This document shows positions 10,801 through 19,780 of a stretch of DNA of 64,000 bases, one piece after another. The notes beneath the pieces were generated by a model. It did no database searches and had not been told where the DNA came from. It saw nothing but the letters and a program-made list of their open reading frames with translations. Both the position numbers and the translations under genes were made by a program. The stretch is from Allacma fusca. Its lineage: Eukaryota; Arthropoda; Collembola; Symphypleona; Sminthuridae. Numbering within the stretch: the first letter of the stretch is position 1; each line of letters begins with the position of its first letter. Location: assembly GCA_947179485.1 (NCBI GenBank), contig OX359245.1:74511067-74575066 (forward strand), given 5' to 3'.

Positions 10801-11394
10801 AACCATGTCTCCTCTAGCATTTAGCATGAATTCGCCTGTGGCCTCAACCTCCTGGTCTTGTTGGACCTGTTGGCCCTCCAGGTTGGTTACCTCGAGGTCG
10901 CGTAATTCTCGTTGCATAGCTAGTCTATGGAGATTTTGTCCTTGCACCACCTTTGTTTTTGAAAACTTTGGTGTTTGTGCTGTCGATACTGTTGGTGTTC
11001 GTTTAGGACTGGTTGCCGTACCTGTTGCAGGTGTTGACACCGTGTCCAAGAACACATCCATGCTTTCATCATTATTGTCAGGATTATCTCCGTGCTCCGT
11101 GGCCTGCGAGCCCGATGGACTTTGTGCAGATAATGCCAGGGTTGTACTGCCGGATTCTTCCATGACTGTAGATGTCGAAGCTGAAGACGTTGAAGAGAGG
11201 TCTACACCTGCCGTTGCTGTGTTAGCCTTGGCTTTTGCGGCTTTTCTCTCCTCTTTCCTACGGGCGAGGATTTCCTCCAAGCCTGTTTCATTCTGTGGCA
11301 CTGGTCCTGCCGATCGCGTAGTCCTTCGAGATGGTATTGAAGGTGCAGGTGGTGGTTCCCTTCTTGATGGATGTTGGTTCTTTTCGGGTTCCAT
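4828..11394 (-). CDS. gag: gag of the Ty3/Gypsy element, unusually long (2188 aa)
   Basis: The product has four zones. The N-terminal two thirds is a long polar stretch rich in Ser, Thr, Gln, Arg and Asn with no recognisable fold. At about residues 1690-1900 comes a retrotransposon capsid-like domain (DWIRNWIAERR, WDEFREEFLIRY, MEKRKMNTDEDPCAYI). Then follows a Gln/Asn/Gly/Tyr-rich region with about ten QGY or QGF repeats (about 5120-5420). A single CCHC zinc knuckle (CFGCGEMGHLRRNC, about 4895-4938) sits close to the end. Capsid domain followed by zinc knuckle just before pol is the standard gag layout. The length is several times that of a typical Gypsy gag. The frame looks whole. An AG dinucleotide in an acceptor-like context sits just before the start codon. 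Confidence 0.88.
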   Translation of the reverse strand: MEPEKNQHPSRREPPPAPSIPSRRTTRSAGPVPQNETGLEEILARRKEERKAAKAKANTATAGVDLSSTSSASTSTVMEESGSTTLALSAQSPSGSQATEHGDNPDNNDESMDVFLDTVSTPATGTATSPKRTPTVSTAQTPKFSKTKVVQGQNLHRLAMQRELRDLEVTNLEGQQVQQDQEVEATGEFMLNARGDMVFVSHDADPTIKEILSQFNQPEERPTSSAATSSFEIITDPGSNHTSIEEGEQGFATPESEMEDVTNESPNNVVVSNLTNLVGNGDIPQDTSVQSQQDVQSQGMCSKATGQTEQQVNQQSSTELDELGDSNRPIAIATSTPEIIQQGNLSTHSSFRDNLAITQSDESTEQSEQGDSPTGLPRTNNSIGSDRDQVTTQLNQQLSNLSISDHRKASQSNTTVSQQPDIQQLVRDRFLSRPSPGFSNRGDVGFQRTLSRVSESTEQEGPVEDQLPPIREGQDNIQRVEENFVQLVTGTGVIVPAGSFQQLVTTAGFQRNSVENFLVVRGLEGQLIEVYHRLAQNLYTGTVQWTHFFLRLAEVTHRRDNNRDPNREEREVLRTRAFEYGRNVRDNIFIPTDVIRNLLEHRVLSLRSHQAHQDSQIFFNDTPRYTTVIQSGRLSENLEFGQPRQERRVSDESRPGPEQDSNNNGTTQQSVIDSSADDIISRYLRYEQRNPPVTRNPVTGLLEPASRSTLRTISGEPTVQPVTSRRISPESLNTSSSSINKAIAQAIASATLQAGLTTPRNRKSSNSDRDHLRPSNQVTDSNQVDYSSPRSQLFQKSVRRHYRVNSAEENSNLNPRTSPQGTTIRERPSNSRCETAIQKGSPRAPTTSPTTQTGNQTPAGSSTAQPRVTPRSSNSCRSTPATGERGQSNQHSNSHEITQQINPVHISPTSQNRQASTENTPRNRPTRPNLQFRPQPTQDDLETPTEEVETTQIGSTSQANVKRDLTTTKLYVNTDSTQANANDQLVHRVYQSPGGRIYVHPPVHALRAPPLDVSETALRTLVQVGRQIREQNPSLTIANTIRNSDTGTYYQAFRPQDRFTIYQSPRGSLYNSLPIGRTGIHRHSLRGRDILQRATNNDRTIIEGGELVTAPQPPPSEQTSRSNESYVQGDTLRSRTATPASTTRAATTFAVPARPTGRFITRSANRPTTPTAPAVPVRPNSAVAGPSRVTTTPTTSQGKVSWLDDLQYGVNIWTGPSGRVYTSENEATEDELVPSRITVRQYSKIARQQDRFRNQGVENETTWTGQVRRLIYYNRRDGIIQRRFRPARDSNFEAFAATRAEHEEIVLSEHPIFTFWNIITRRSLDPGQISSYIAPNFRLYHRHISLPNGVRRQRVPPGFLEEIENEHDHQEALNRLIHDPNVEILSDTSSEEEEEQVVQRDTPRRESGQHNSTQSSEETDHIFIGVDEEDFIIPEVPGQFTIRISIDDAYDAAFRAIERDEEIQEEVRFVDNTGETHFFPRIRLRDLSPETQVVLTQVRKRRKPLRARRQIGNNQPRPPGPGPSGSGRGNQPRGANNNNSHNQRPSQSRSNPGRGGSRGGRHIGGRQRARSDPGSSGGSSSSSSSSSSNSSNPHDFEAFDNWRNRQIVNRNNFFNQVNVNIINPYVPIDRNQGIRIEEVADQEQVRIIPRRHLDDDMTALMFPKVEFKPGVDDPETAFATAELQTNRFGGDTIITRMQYVQIIFDPPVRDWIRNWIAERRLHEELPYDTINWDEFREEFLIRYSITDQMIRTLMEKRKMNTDEDPCAYIDAKLALINRVDRFMPELEKIRLLRAGLTSEYIVFCRGWTAGTVADFIEGIKQYDEDRKTDGAESIETRFAKVQEMLEKLTSGMKPVPAETTVVKIAAVREQQDYRRPENRPNDQRGRSPGQGNFNNSRNSSPGYSNNNNYPDRGRNNQGYDDRRNYGNRGRSPTPERFYNNQDRSRPQYRNDGNSSNNQGYPQRNQNFGSRQSPNRQYYNNNPNNQGNRQWNDQQMNQGYNQSYNGYNSQGFNQTQGFLPPQGFNPNQGYPPQQGYAPFQGYAPTQGYGPSQGYVPQQGYGPGQNAGYANPGMQQIQANPQGYQNQGYQPNNNQGGQRPQQYNNNNNRSRTNSRDRNSQSNDRNNSWRNQPDRQEQSQPIPGQLALESTQTDLKCFGCGEMGHLRRNCPHKRQSSPYPSGNSQRGTHPQ

Positions 11395-14300
11395 ACCTGT
11401 AAACGTCCTAACTTTTTCTTGATGGGCTAAAAAATGCTAAGGCGTTTCGTAGGGTTTGGTTTTATGAATTTGTTTGACGGTTGTGAGAGTTCTTTTGTCA
11501 ATTCCAAACCTGAAAACCTTCTTAAAACTTATGCCAAATTTTAACTTAAACCGTTTCCTAAAATTTTGCCTTGTATGCCTATGCTTATATAACCCTAATC
11601 GTTAAACTTAATTTGCCAATTGGTGATGATAACTTGGAGAGAAAAAAAATTTTTCTGTGCTTATAACCTAAGTGTTCAATCCCTGAACATCCCTAACCTT
11701 AGCTGTGAATCGTCTTAAAACTTAATCTCTGTAATTTTAACGTTTCTAATGAGTACCTCCTGGTGTTACCACCTGAATTTCCTTAAAACCTAAACTTTCT
11801 AATCTTAACTTCCGTTAGCTTATCCTCCTTAAACTTATTCCTGTCTTACAACCTAACTGTTTTTAAACTTAATTCCCTTAAACTTAAACTCCCTAAAACT
11901 TATTCCCCTTAAAACTTAATGTCCTTTAAAACTTAACCTTCTTTAAACTTAGTCTCCTTAATCCTATCCTCCTTAAAACTTAAGCTCTTAAACTTACTTA
12001 TTTGCAATGGCTAGTTGCGTCTAAACCCCTTAAATTATCAGTCTTTTTGTCAATCAACACTCCTCACATTCGGGCTGGTGTTGCCTAAATTCCCTAAATA
12101 CTCCTGTAATGATTCCCAGAATTAATAAGGACTGTATTCCTCGCTACTAATTACCCTTCTGTCCCAAAGGATATGTTTCGCGTCCTAATTCGTACCTAAG
12201 AACTTCCTTGAACCGATCCTACCATCAGCAAGGCTTGTATCTGTTGTAGACAGCAAAAACTGAAAGCACCAGAATTTACTGAATTCCTATCCCTATAACC
12301 AACTCTCAAAAACCATGAGCCTGTGGTTTCTTATGCCAATTCTCTCTACTCTAGCAAAATCCTTCGAGAATGGCTAATCTTATGATGCACTCAAAACCAT
12401 GAGTCATCTATGGAAGAAGTAATAAATATGAAAGTCCCTACGTATGGCCATAGCTGGAAACCGCATACATAGATTTTAAAGTGAACATCCGTGCTTTGGA
12501 ATGTCCCCTGTTATCCTATCCACTAAACCATGGACCTCCTTACTAGTAATAGTCATTGCTGTTACCTATCCGCTAGCTCGGGCACATTACAAACATATAC
12601 CTATATCGGTGCGTCAATCATAGCCTCTCCGATTACCTCTAGTAGGTCACAGGCTTATCGGTACTTTTGTCGGCACTCCATCCGATCACCTCCGTGCTTG
12701 GAATGACTCGAACCCTACTAAACCATAAGGTCCCTCATAATCTTCCTAGCCTCTCGGATTCTACGTATACTAAAACTTATACACAACAATGATTCCGCTC
12801 ACATTTCGGCCCTTGAATCCCTAAAACTACGTAGATGAGAATTTTCTTATATGTATGCTTATATACTATGCCAATGTGTCCACGCTCAATGTACCTCGGC
12901 CCTTTGGACTAAATTTTGTTCAAACCTTAATTAAACTGTCCTAATCACCTCGGTGCTCATATTCGGCCCTCCCGAGTAATTTTGCTCACCTTACATACTA
13001 TAGTCTTTAGATGGTCTGATCTACCTATGCTCTCTAACTGAGCTATATAGGTTTTGATTTGCAAAATGACTAACTGAAATCTGATATGCTCCGTGCTCAC
13101 ATTCGGCCTTCCGGATTGACTTTTTGAAATCCTAATATTTGCCAAAACCATGACAAATTATGTCCTAATTACCCAGCGCACAAAACGGCATTTCTGGTAG
13201 AAATGGAAAGATGGAAGGAGAAAGATGTTTGTGAAAAGTTTATGATAGGTCCTATTGTTACCCGTGTAAACCTACACATCAGGTAAAGAAAGTAATTTTC
13301 AGCGAAAGAGTTTTAATTGGGTTTTGCCACCTTGCCATGGGGCTCTTAATTACGTAATTTGGAGATTATAGATGTTAAAGACATTTGTGCTCATAACTCG
13401 GCCCTTCAAATGTACTTATACTAGAAGGAGAAAAAAATGTAGAGAAAGAAGAGAGTGAAAGATTATTTTTGAGTTATTTACTGAAAAGATAGATCGTATT
13501 TTGCTTTAAACTAAGCTTGGAAAGTGAATTTTGAGAGTCTTGTATTAATAAAAAAGTCCTAATTAAATAAAAGATTTTAATTGTGTTTTGGGTTCCTATC
13601 CCCTAGCCTGGGGTTTTCCAAAACTTCGGAAAGTAATTTGAAGAGTTAAAAAGAATTTCAACGCTCAAAACGGCCTTTTTGAAATTAAGAACTTAAAACT
13701 TACGAAGAGAAAGATTACTATTATACTGCGCTCAATTAACGTCGGCCCTTCAGCCGGAATAGTACCCTTTACAATACGAACACTGTTTATGCCTCCGCTC
13801 ACAACGGCACTTAAGGCTTTTAAAAAGATAGAAGAAGACTTATTTTACTGGAAGAAGCTAATTTCGGTGAAAATTTTTAATGCACATACACCTACTATGT
13901 ACTCTGAAAACCACAAAATACATATACATATATGCGCAATTTTTCTAATTTAAACATATGATTTGTATCTAAACTCTGGTTAATTACTCCTGAATATTAG
14001 CTACGCGTCGTAACTACATGACAAAATTAATATGCTCCTAAACATGAAATTCATGAACCTTAAAGAAAAATTGTATTACCTTATTGGACGTCCTCTTCCC
14101 CTAATTTTCCGGATGGAAAGAGTCCCAATTTCACTGGTCACTTAAAATAATATTTCTGGCCACAAAATAGTTCTTTTTCTAGTGCCGCATTAGGACTTCT
14201 GAACTGTTATTTGAATCCGCGCGTGATGATAATGGCCAAATTTTCTTTCTTGAGGTAACATTGTTGCATGTTATGACTGCCTTTCACGAGAAGTTTCGGG

Positions 14301-14583
14301 TGGCCCTGGAGAGAAATGAAACATCACCTCCGTTTCGGACCCCATACTTCCATCCCATGAATTTTTGAAAACTGCGACCGTACTTGCTACAAAGTTGGTC
14401 TTTGTTTCAGGGTCATCCGCAGGTCCCCGACCTACGGATCCTCCGGGTCCTTACCAAAAAAAACCCGAAGGCCTGGCAGAAACATCATGTTACGTTGTTT
14501 ATTACTCGGGTATTGATGTTGTGTGGGTAATAATAATGTAGCCTAGGTTCGGGTGTTCCATCCCCTGAATTCCTGGAATCCGA
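11395..14583 (-). other. 3.2 kb leader between 5' LTR and gag
   Basis: No long open frame was seen. From about 11480 to 12000 it is built of many variants of CTTAAACTTA / CCTTAAAACTTA. From 12060 to 13800 degenerate words recur: a GCTCACATTCGGCCCTT-type word (for example near 12060, 12798, 12952, 13090, 13386, 13659, 13727), CCTCCGTGCT (near 12495, 12690, 12950, 13088) and, on the minus strand, CATGGTTTWG (near 12310, 12395, 12525, 12720, 13148). Some minus-strand stretches resemble tRNA promoter boxes (see findings). The primer-binding site was not identified with confidence. Confidence 0.7.
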
Positions 14584-15060
14584 TGTTGTTGGAAACGCAT
14601 GAATAAATGGAACTGATGAATTCTGTGTGTAGTTCGTTTTTATAATTTATTGAGCCGATTTATTGTTCCTAAACTGATACAATTTACACTGAACAATTAA
14701 CATTTAACACAAAATAGAATTTGAATTCTGAATCTCTTCTTCTCATGAAATCTCCCGATTTCATGTCGCCCCGCTGGCTACCTTTTGAGCTCCATCCCGG
14801 AGGGAATGGACTCTAGGTGCGGCTCCTCTGATGTTGCTTGCTTGAAGTCGAGATTAGAACTTGTACTTAGTCTACGTATTTTTATCTAAATCTAATCTTA
14901 TCCTATTCTTAGTTTATTGTTTATTAAATAATCTAAATCATTTCCTTATAATTATGTTATGTCAGCGTTTGGCATCACGTAGCCTCTGCTTACGACCTTC
15001 CAAACTATTTGCTGACTTAGATTATGCTTATTCTACTCTATTTATAATATATCCGTAACA
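14584..15060 (-). repeat. 5' LTR of the Ty3/Gypsy element
   Basis: The outer end on the minus strand reads TGTTACGG and is followed at once by a TATA box (TATAAATAGAG, about 15035-15050). Two AATAAA polyadenylation signals lie further in (near 14647-14665). The inner end is placed at the CCAACAACA run near 14584, which mirrors the TGTT start. The outer border is well supported; the inner one is approximate to some tens of bases because the partner LTR is not in the window. Confidence 0.65.
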
Positions 15061-15752
15061 ATATTACAGTCAAATCGTGCCACCTTCAAAATGGTACGTG
15101 TTAGAAATATGGGATGTTGGGATGTTCTTATAGATACTGAATTTATTTTTGGAATGGGACTATTTTGGGACATGAGTGATTATAATCCACGCGATATTTC
15201 GGAACGGGATCGGGATACATATTTTTATCCCTGGATTTAGGAACCTTCTGTGGGACAAAACAAGCATCCCCAGCAGATGCTCTAGTAACATTATATAATA
15301 CTATTTCCAATTTCATTCATATGCAACTTTTATGGCACTGTGACAGCTTGTACAAAAAATACAAACGGCAACATACCCATAAATTATATTGAAATTGACC
15401 AAAATCTAAACTGGTCTCGTGCCCAAAATTCACAAAAATGCATAAATGTCCATTTTACAACGTTTCGAGACACCAACTTACATTTTACATAACAGCAAAA
15501 GTTGAAAAATCAATTTTGATTTAAATCAAGGATTTATTTGAAAAAAATCAAGTGATTTAAATCTTGATTTAAATCAAGATTTAAATCAACGTGATTTAAA
15601 TCTTGATTTAAATCAAGATTTAAATCAACGTGATTTAAATCAAGCCACCCTGCTTTCATTAGATTTCTGCGTTCATTATATATGTATGTGTTAATTCGAA
15701 TTCTAGACGTTTAGAAAAAAAATCGCCTTGCAGTAGGCGGGTTGTATATTAA
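15061..15752. repeat. Intergenic DNA with ATTTAAATC palindrome array
   Basis: No gene was seen. Between about 15488 and 15653 the self-complementary word GATTTAAATC recurs about ten times, including a near-perfect duplication of a unit that starts CGTGATTTAAATC. The right edge, read on the minus strand, starts CAGGGTGGCTTGATTTAAAT, which looks like a hAT-type terminus. I could not find the partner end or a target duplication. Confidence 0.6.
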
Positions 15753-17631
15753 CTACAAGTTCAAAAATTGATCGTAACGAATATAATTATTTTGTTCCTT
15801 TTTAATGTGATAGTATATTAATCTTGGTCTAGTCTCACTATCAGTATCGTACACAAATTCAAAAGACATGTTCCAAGAAATTATTTCATTTGGATCGGAC
15901 AAAGAGCTGGGGAATATTTTAGTCCATTTATCCACCTGGGAACCAGCAATCGGGAAAATATTAAAGATGGTATCTTGAGGACCCCCAATTTCTATAGGAA
16001 TGACGAAACCTGGAACGTCACCTGCTTTCTTATCTCGCGATTTATAAAACTCAGTTTCTTCCACATTAATGCGTTCTGTAATAAAAGGAAGTCCGAGTTG
16101 ATAAATTCTAGCATGGATTTGTTCAGTTCGGTTTTTGGGTCCTAAACTGTAGCGTACTTGCAGTCTACCTTTACGGTAAAAGTTGCTGTTTGGTCTTGGA
16201 TCACCAGCAAAGGTAAATATGTCCGGAAAAGCGCTACTTGATCTTTTGTCTCTTAAAATGTCAAGAGGGATACAGGGCCCAATTGACAACACTTGCCTCA
16301 AAATTGTATCTAATGGCACATCCGAATTTGCACGTCCAGGATATATCGCCAATGACAAGCCTTTACATTCCGCGTTTGTAAAAAGCCTAGCGCATTTGTT
16401 TAAAGTTGTTGCATATTTAACGTGTCTTATTTGTCTTGTATTAGAACATCCCAAGTAATCTCTGACTAACCCGGAGTGATAATCTTCAAACGTTCCTATA
16501 ATAAATGTAACAATTCATAACTTAAGTTTTATAATTAGTCGTGGATTTAAAGCAGTGTACATTTTTCCCTGGACTCAAGTTGAGGACATGGTGTAATGTA
16601 CCTACATGCAAAGTCATTTGTCAGAGTATTTTTCCAGCTTGTGCTGGGCCATACCTAAGAATACTAAGAAATAATGTCAACTAATAATAAATAATTATAT
16701 TTGAACATACCGCCGCTGATATTATTCCCACTGAATAACCGAACCATAGGTTTGAGGAACATTTCTGGAAGACATTTGGGTAAACAACATATGAGATAAT
16801 AGTGGTTACATACATATATTGTATATCAAAGCGGAAGCAGCCCTAGCTTATAATGCTCTAATAAGCACACTAAAAAGTTTAATGTGAAACAAAAGTTGAA
16901 ACACTGCTCATTGGCATGTTAATTTGGTTAAATTTTTGGTTTATTAAGCTCATTTACAGATTTATAGCTAAAGCCTGCTCTAATATTGTCCCCGATTTCT
17001 ACAATACTCAATGTAATGCTTTCTGATTGTATTCATTTGAAAGAACTTGAATTTTAGTGTTGTACAAAATAAATGACGGTGAAGTTATAAGTTTTTCTAA
17101 AATTGTTAAAATCAAAAATTAACAAACATTTATAATTTATGTTTTTTAAAAAATGATTTTAAATATTTTATTCGAATTCTTTGAACACTGAATCCAAAGT
17201 TTCTGAGCTACAAGAAGGTAAAGGATTTGTGAAATGTGAAGAAAAATTTACTAACACGAACGTCTATTTTATCGTTGCCCTTCTATGGACATAAACAAGA
17301 AAAATGCTTATCTGGACTTTATGCGTATATATACAAAAACAAGATATACTTAATGTTTTTACACCTTTAAATATTTGCACGTCGTCTTTGCTATTCCACG
17401 GTGGTGGACCAGCATAATGTTTATACTTCTTTTTCATGGAACTTTCATCCGAACCTTTGCGCTGAGTGGACTCCACGTCGTTTGATATAATTTGTTGGCA
17501 ATTTTGGGAATCAGAAATATGATTCAACTTGTTGAAGTTTGACCCGACCAAATTGCCAACACTTAGAGACTCCAAGCTTTGAAAAACGGGACTGAAGTTC
17601 ATATGGATATAATGAAGATTGCTGGCCGTTA
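15753..17631 (-). CDS. Secreted nuclease-fold protein B (N-terminal exon not found)
   Basis: Two exons are supported: 17631-17365 and 16495-15753. Both have AG/GT borders and phase-1 junctions that match its neighbour (18036-19780). Together they encode about 336 residues ending at a stop at 15753. The C-terminal part carries the shared signatures SLGPKNR, an FGG-type loop (IEIGGPQDTIFNIFP), then ETRPRLIYYHI. This layout resembles DNA/RNA non-specific endonucleases of the EssD-like (Endonuclea_NS_2) type. I see no classical active-site signature, so a catalytic role is doubtful. Paired cysteines suit a secreted protein. The signal-peptide exon seen in the neighbour was not recognised upstream. 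Family assignment is by motif memory only; paralogy with protein A is clear. Confidence 0.6.
16690..17060 (-). other. Duplicated block inside intron, membrane-helix-like exon remnant
   Basis: This intron segment is repeated, diverged, at about 37450-37780, and its right part again near 41930-42060. On the minus strand one frame of the copies gives a hydrophobic run (ALKAGAALALI in the 37.5 kb copy; WFGYSVGIISAAV here) after an acceptor-like AG. It may be an exon remnant of an unrecognised membrane protein carried along with the nuclease-fold genes. The frame here is not clean. Confidence 0.3.
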
Positions 17632-18035
17632 CTGTTTGAATTTAGAATGATAAAATTTAGATTATTAATTTCTTTGCAAGATGATGGGCGAAATTAATTA
17701 ATGGGGGATAGATAAAAGATTGACAGATAACTAGATTGGTTCATTAAATGCTTCCCATGGAGTTAAATACTGTCAAATACAAGTGGTAAATCAATGTTTT
17801 TTACAAAAAATAACCCGGTTAAATAAAACATTTGCCCTGTATTGCAGATAAGGAAGGGACTTTAGTTTTTTTCATTTACTCTGCAAAAATATGTAATAAT
17901 TGATTTCTCAAGGTCTCTAATCAGTTTCATTTGAATGTGTTTCTAATTGGGACCGGATCGGTCACAAAGCAATGACAATTGTATTTAACATTTTTAAAAT
18001 GTATTTTCTGTGACCATACATATCCGCCTTAAAAA

Positions 18036-19780
18036 TTATTTATTCAGCTGTTTTTTAGGGTATGTAACTCTATCGAAAAGAGCTGAAAAATAACCATTAC
18101 TGAACACAATTCTCCCACCTTTGCGCCTCCCGTTATCTTGAATATACGGTTGGTCCCTTTTTAACTTTGTACGGTGTTCATTGATAATCCGACCGTAATA
18201 CCATTTCGTTATATCAGCATCGTCATCGAGATTAACTTTCAGATTTATTGAATAGTAAAAGAACAGCGGTCTGGTTTCGATTTCATTCTCGTACTCGAAT
18301 TTTAAAAAGACAAACAAGGCGTCATTTCCCACAAAACCAGACAACACGCTATCCCAATCACTCAAACAGGACGGACTTGCAGGGAATTGATTGAATGTTT
18401 CTTTGGTTGTTCCACCAAATTTAGGTGGAATTGCGTAACCCACAATATCAGCATTCTCTTCTTCTGGTGATTTCAGAAAAGGTCCAGCATCTCCGGGGAG
18501 AACCGGCTGTAAACCATAATGACTTCTTCCTAGGTAAGCTGCAATCACCTGAATTCTGTTCTTGGGCCCCAACGAAAATGTGTAATAACGTTTTTCAAAA
18601 ATTTTCACAGGAGAATTTATATAAACAGGTTTCATCTCTGTGAAATCGGGGTTAAAGCTTCGAAGTTCGGGTTTTTTGAAAATGAATGTTGGAAATGACT
18701 CATTGAAACCACCACCCGCAAATTCATTTGAAAGACATGGTCCAATCGCCTGGAATGTCACATCTCGAGGACGCATCAATTCCTCAGAATTTCCACTTCC
18801 AGGATAAACAGCCAATGACCAGCCTTGGCAACGTTGACTTTCAAAAAGACGAATGCATTTCCCGAAAGTGAAAACGGATTCCACTCTTCGTCTTAGGTTC
18901 TTTAAGTTGGTGCACATTCCTTGGGGTTCACTTCGTAAAAAACGGTAGTCTTCCGTTTCGCCTAAATATTATTGTCCCACAAATTGACAGCATTTTCCAC
19001 GAAACATTTTTAGACTGCAGATCTAAGATTTTTATGGGTATATTTATTCAAATATGATATATATACTTACCATGATGCTTGTAGCGAAAAAGCCTGGCTC
19101 TAGGGTTATTAAGCATTTCTGCAATTCATTTTGATTTCGTATTGAGAAATGCACGTAATATTTTTAGATTTTCTCTCTAAGCAGTTTAGTAAGTTTAGTA
19201 ATTTACTAAATGTTGTGCGGGGTAGTCATTATCATTGAAGACTTTGAAATATAAATGATTGAATATCATTTGCGGGCTTGATAGTAAAAAAGGAAATAAA
19301 ATTAAAATCAAACCTTGAGTAGTTGAATTGAAAACAGAGTCCCAGCCATATTTGTTGACGAGTCTTCTGTTCTGTTCCGCACTCAAGAAAGTCACGTTTT
19401 GACAATTGCTCCCGTCTCCATTTGGCACATTGTGATTTGGAACCGTCGACGTGTTTCTGTATTTTGTGAGCCCAAAGTTTTTAGGAAATCCGCTCTTGTA
19501 AGTGTCCTCCAGTTCCGTCAGCCAAATTCCAGAAATAGCTACGGACAAAATTTTTCTCAGAATAGTATTTTTTATTATCTGAAACTAATTACCATGCGTG
19601 TAGTTCGCAGACAAAACGTTGAGTTGGTGCACGTTGGACAGTTTAAATTTAATATTATTAATTACTCATAACGCGGAATTTTGTTTCGTTGAGAGGTCTT
19701 ATTCCCTGGTCCTCATTTGGAAGTATAGTTGCATCAAACTTGTTGAAATGCACAAAAATTAGAATTACAAGTAAATTCAT
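18036..19780 (-). CDS. Secreted nuclease-fold protein A, three exons, 421 aa
   Basis: Exon 1 (19780-19666) starts with a clear signal peptide (MNLLVILIFVHFNKFDA). Exon 2 (19538-19314) and exon 3 (18961-18036) follow. All junctions are GT-AG and phase 1, and the sum is 422 codons including the stop. The mature protein has Asn-rich glycosylation-like sites (CQNVT, FNSTT) and a cysteine pair around the motif CIRLFESQRCQGWSLAVYPG. It also has SLGPKNR, then a region of the EssD-like non-specific nuclease type: an FGG loop followed by FNQFP, a Trp, and a strand pair ending ETRPLFFYYSI. The classical catalytic signature is not recognisable. A basic tail follows. It is therefore probably a secreted, perhaps non-catalytic, nuclease-fold protein. 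It lies 405 bp upstream of paralogue B on the same strand. The domain name is tentative; the gene model is well supported internally. Confidence 0.68.

Larger units (their letters stand above)
1..15060 (-). mobile_element. Ty3/Gypsy LTR retrotransposon, truncated by window edge
   Basis: Read on the minus strand, the element runs from a 5' LTR (about 15060 to 14584) through a 3.2 kb leader, a very long gag (11394-4828) and a pol frame that is still open at base 1. Pol order is protease, reverse transcriptase, RNase H, integrase, which places it in Ty3/Gypsy rather than Copia. The 3' LTR lies outside the window, so LTR divergence cannot date the insertion. The coding parts look whole, with no break seen, which suggests a young copy. 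The LTR outer end reads TGTTACGG on the minus strand. The adjacent ATATT at 15061-15065 would be one half of a 5-bp target duplication. Confidence 0.93.

Noticed and set aside
5008-11422. Plus-strand open frames opposite gag (for example 5008-5709 and 10805-11422)
   Set aside because: They are antisense shadows of the repetitive, G/C-biased gag; no domain or independent signals.
12480-13060. Functional tRNA genes in the retroelement leader
   Set aside because: Only A-box- or B-box-like halves are visible; I cannot fold a full cloverleaf with acceptor and anticodon arms from any of them.
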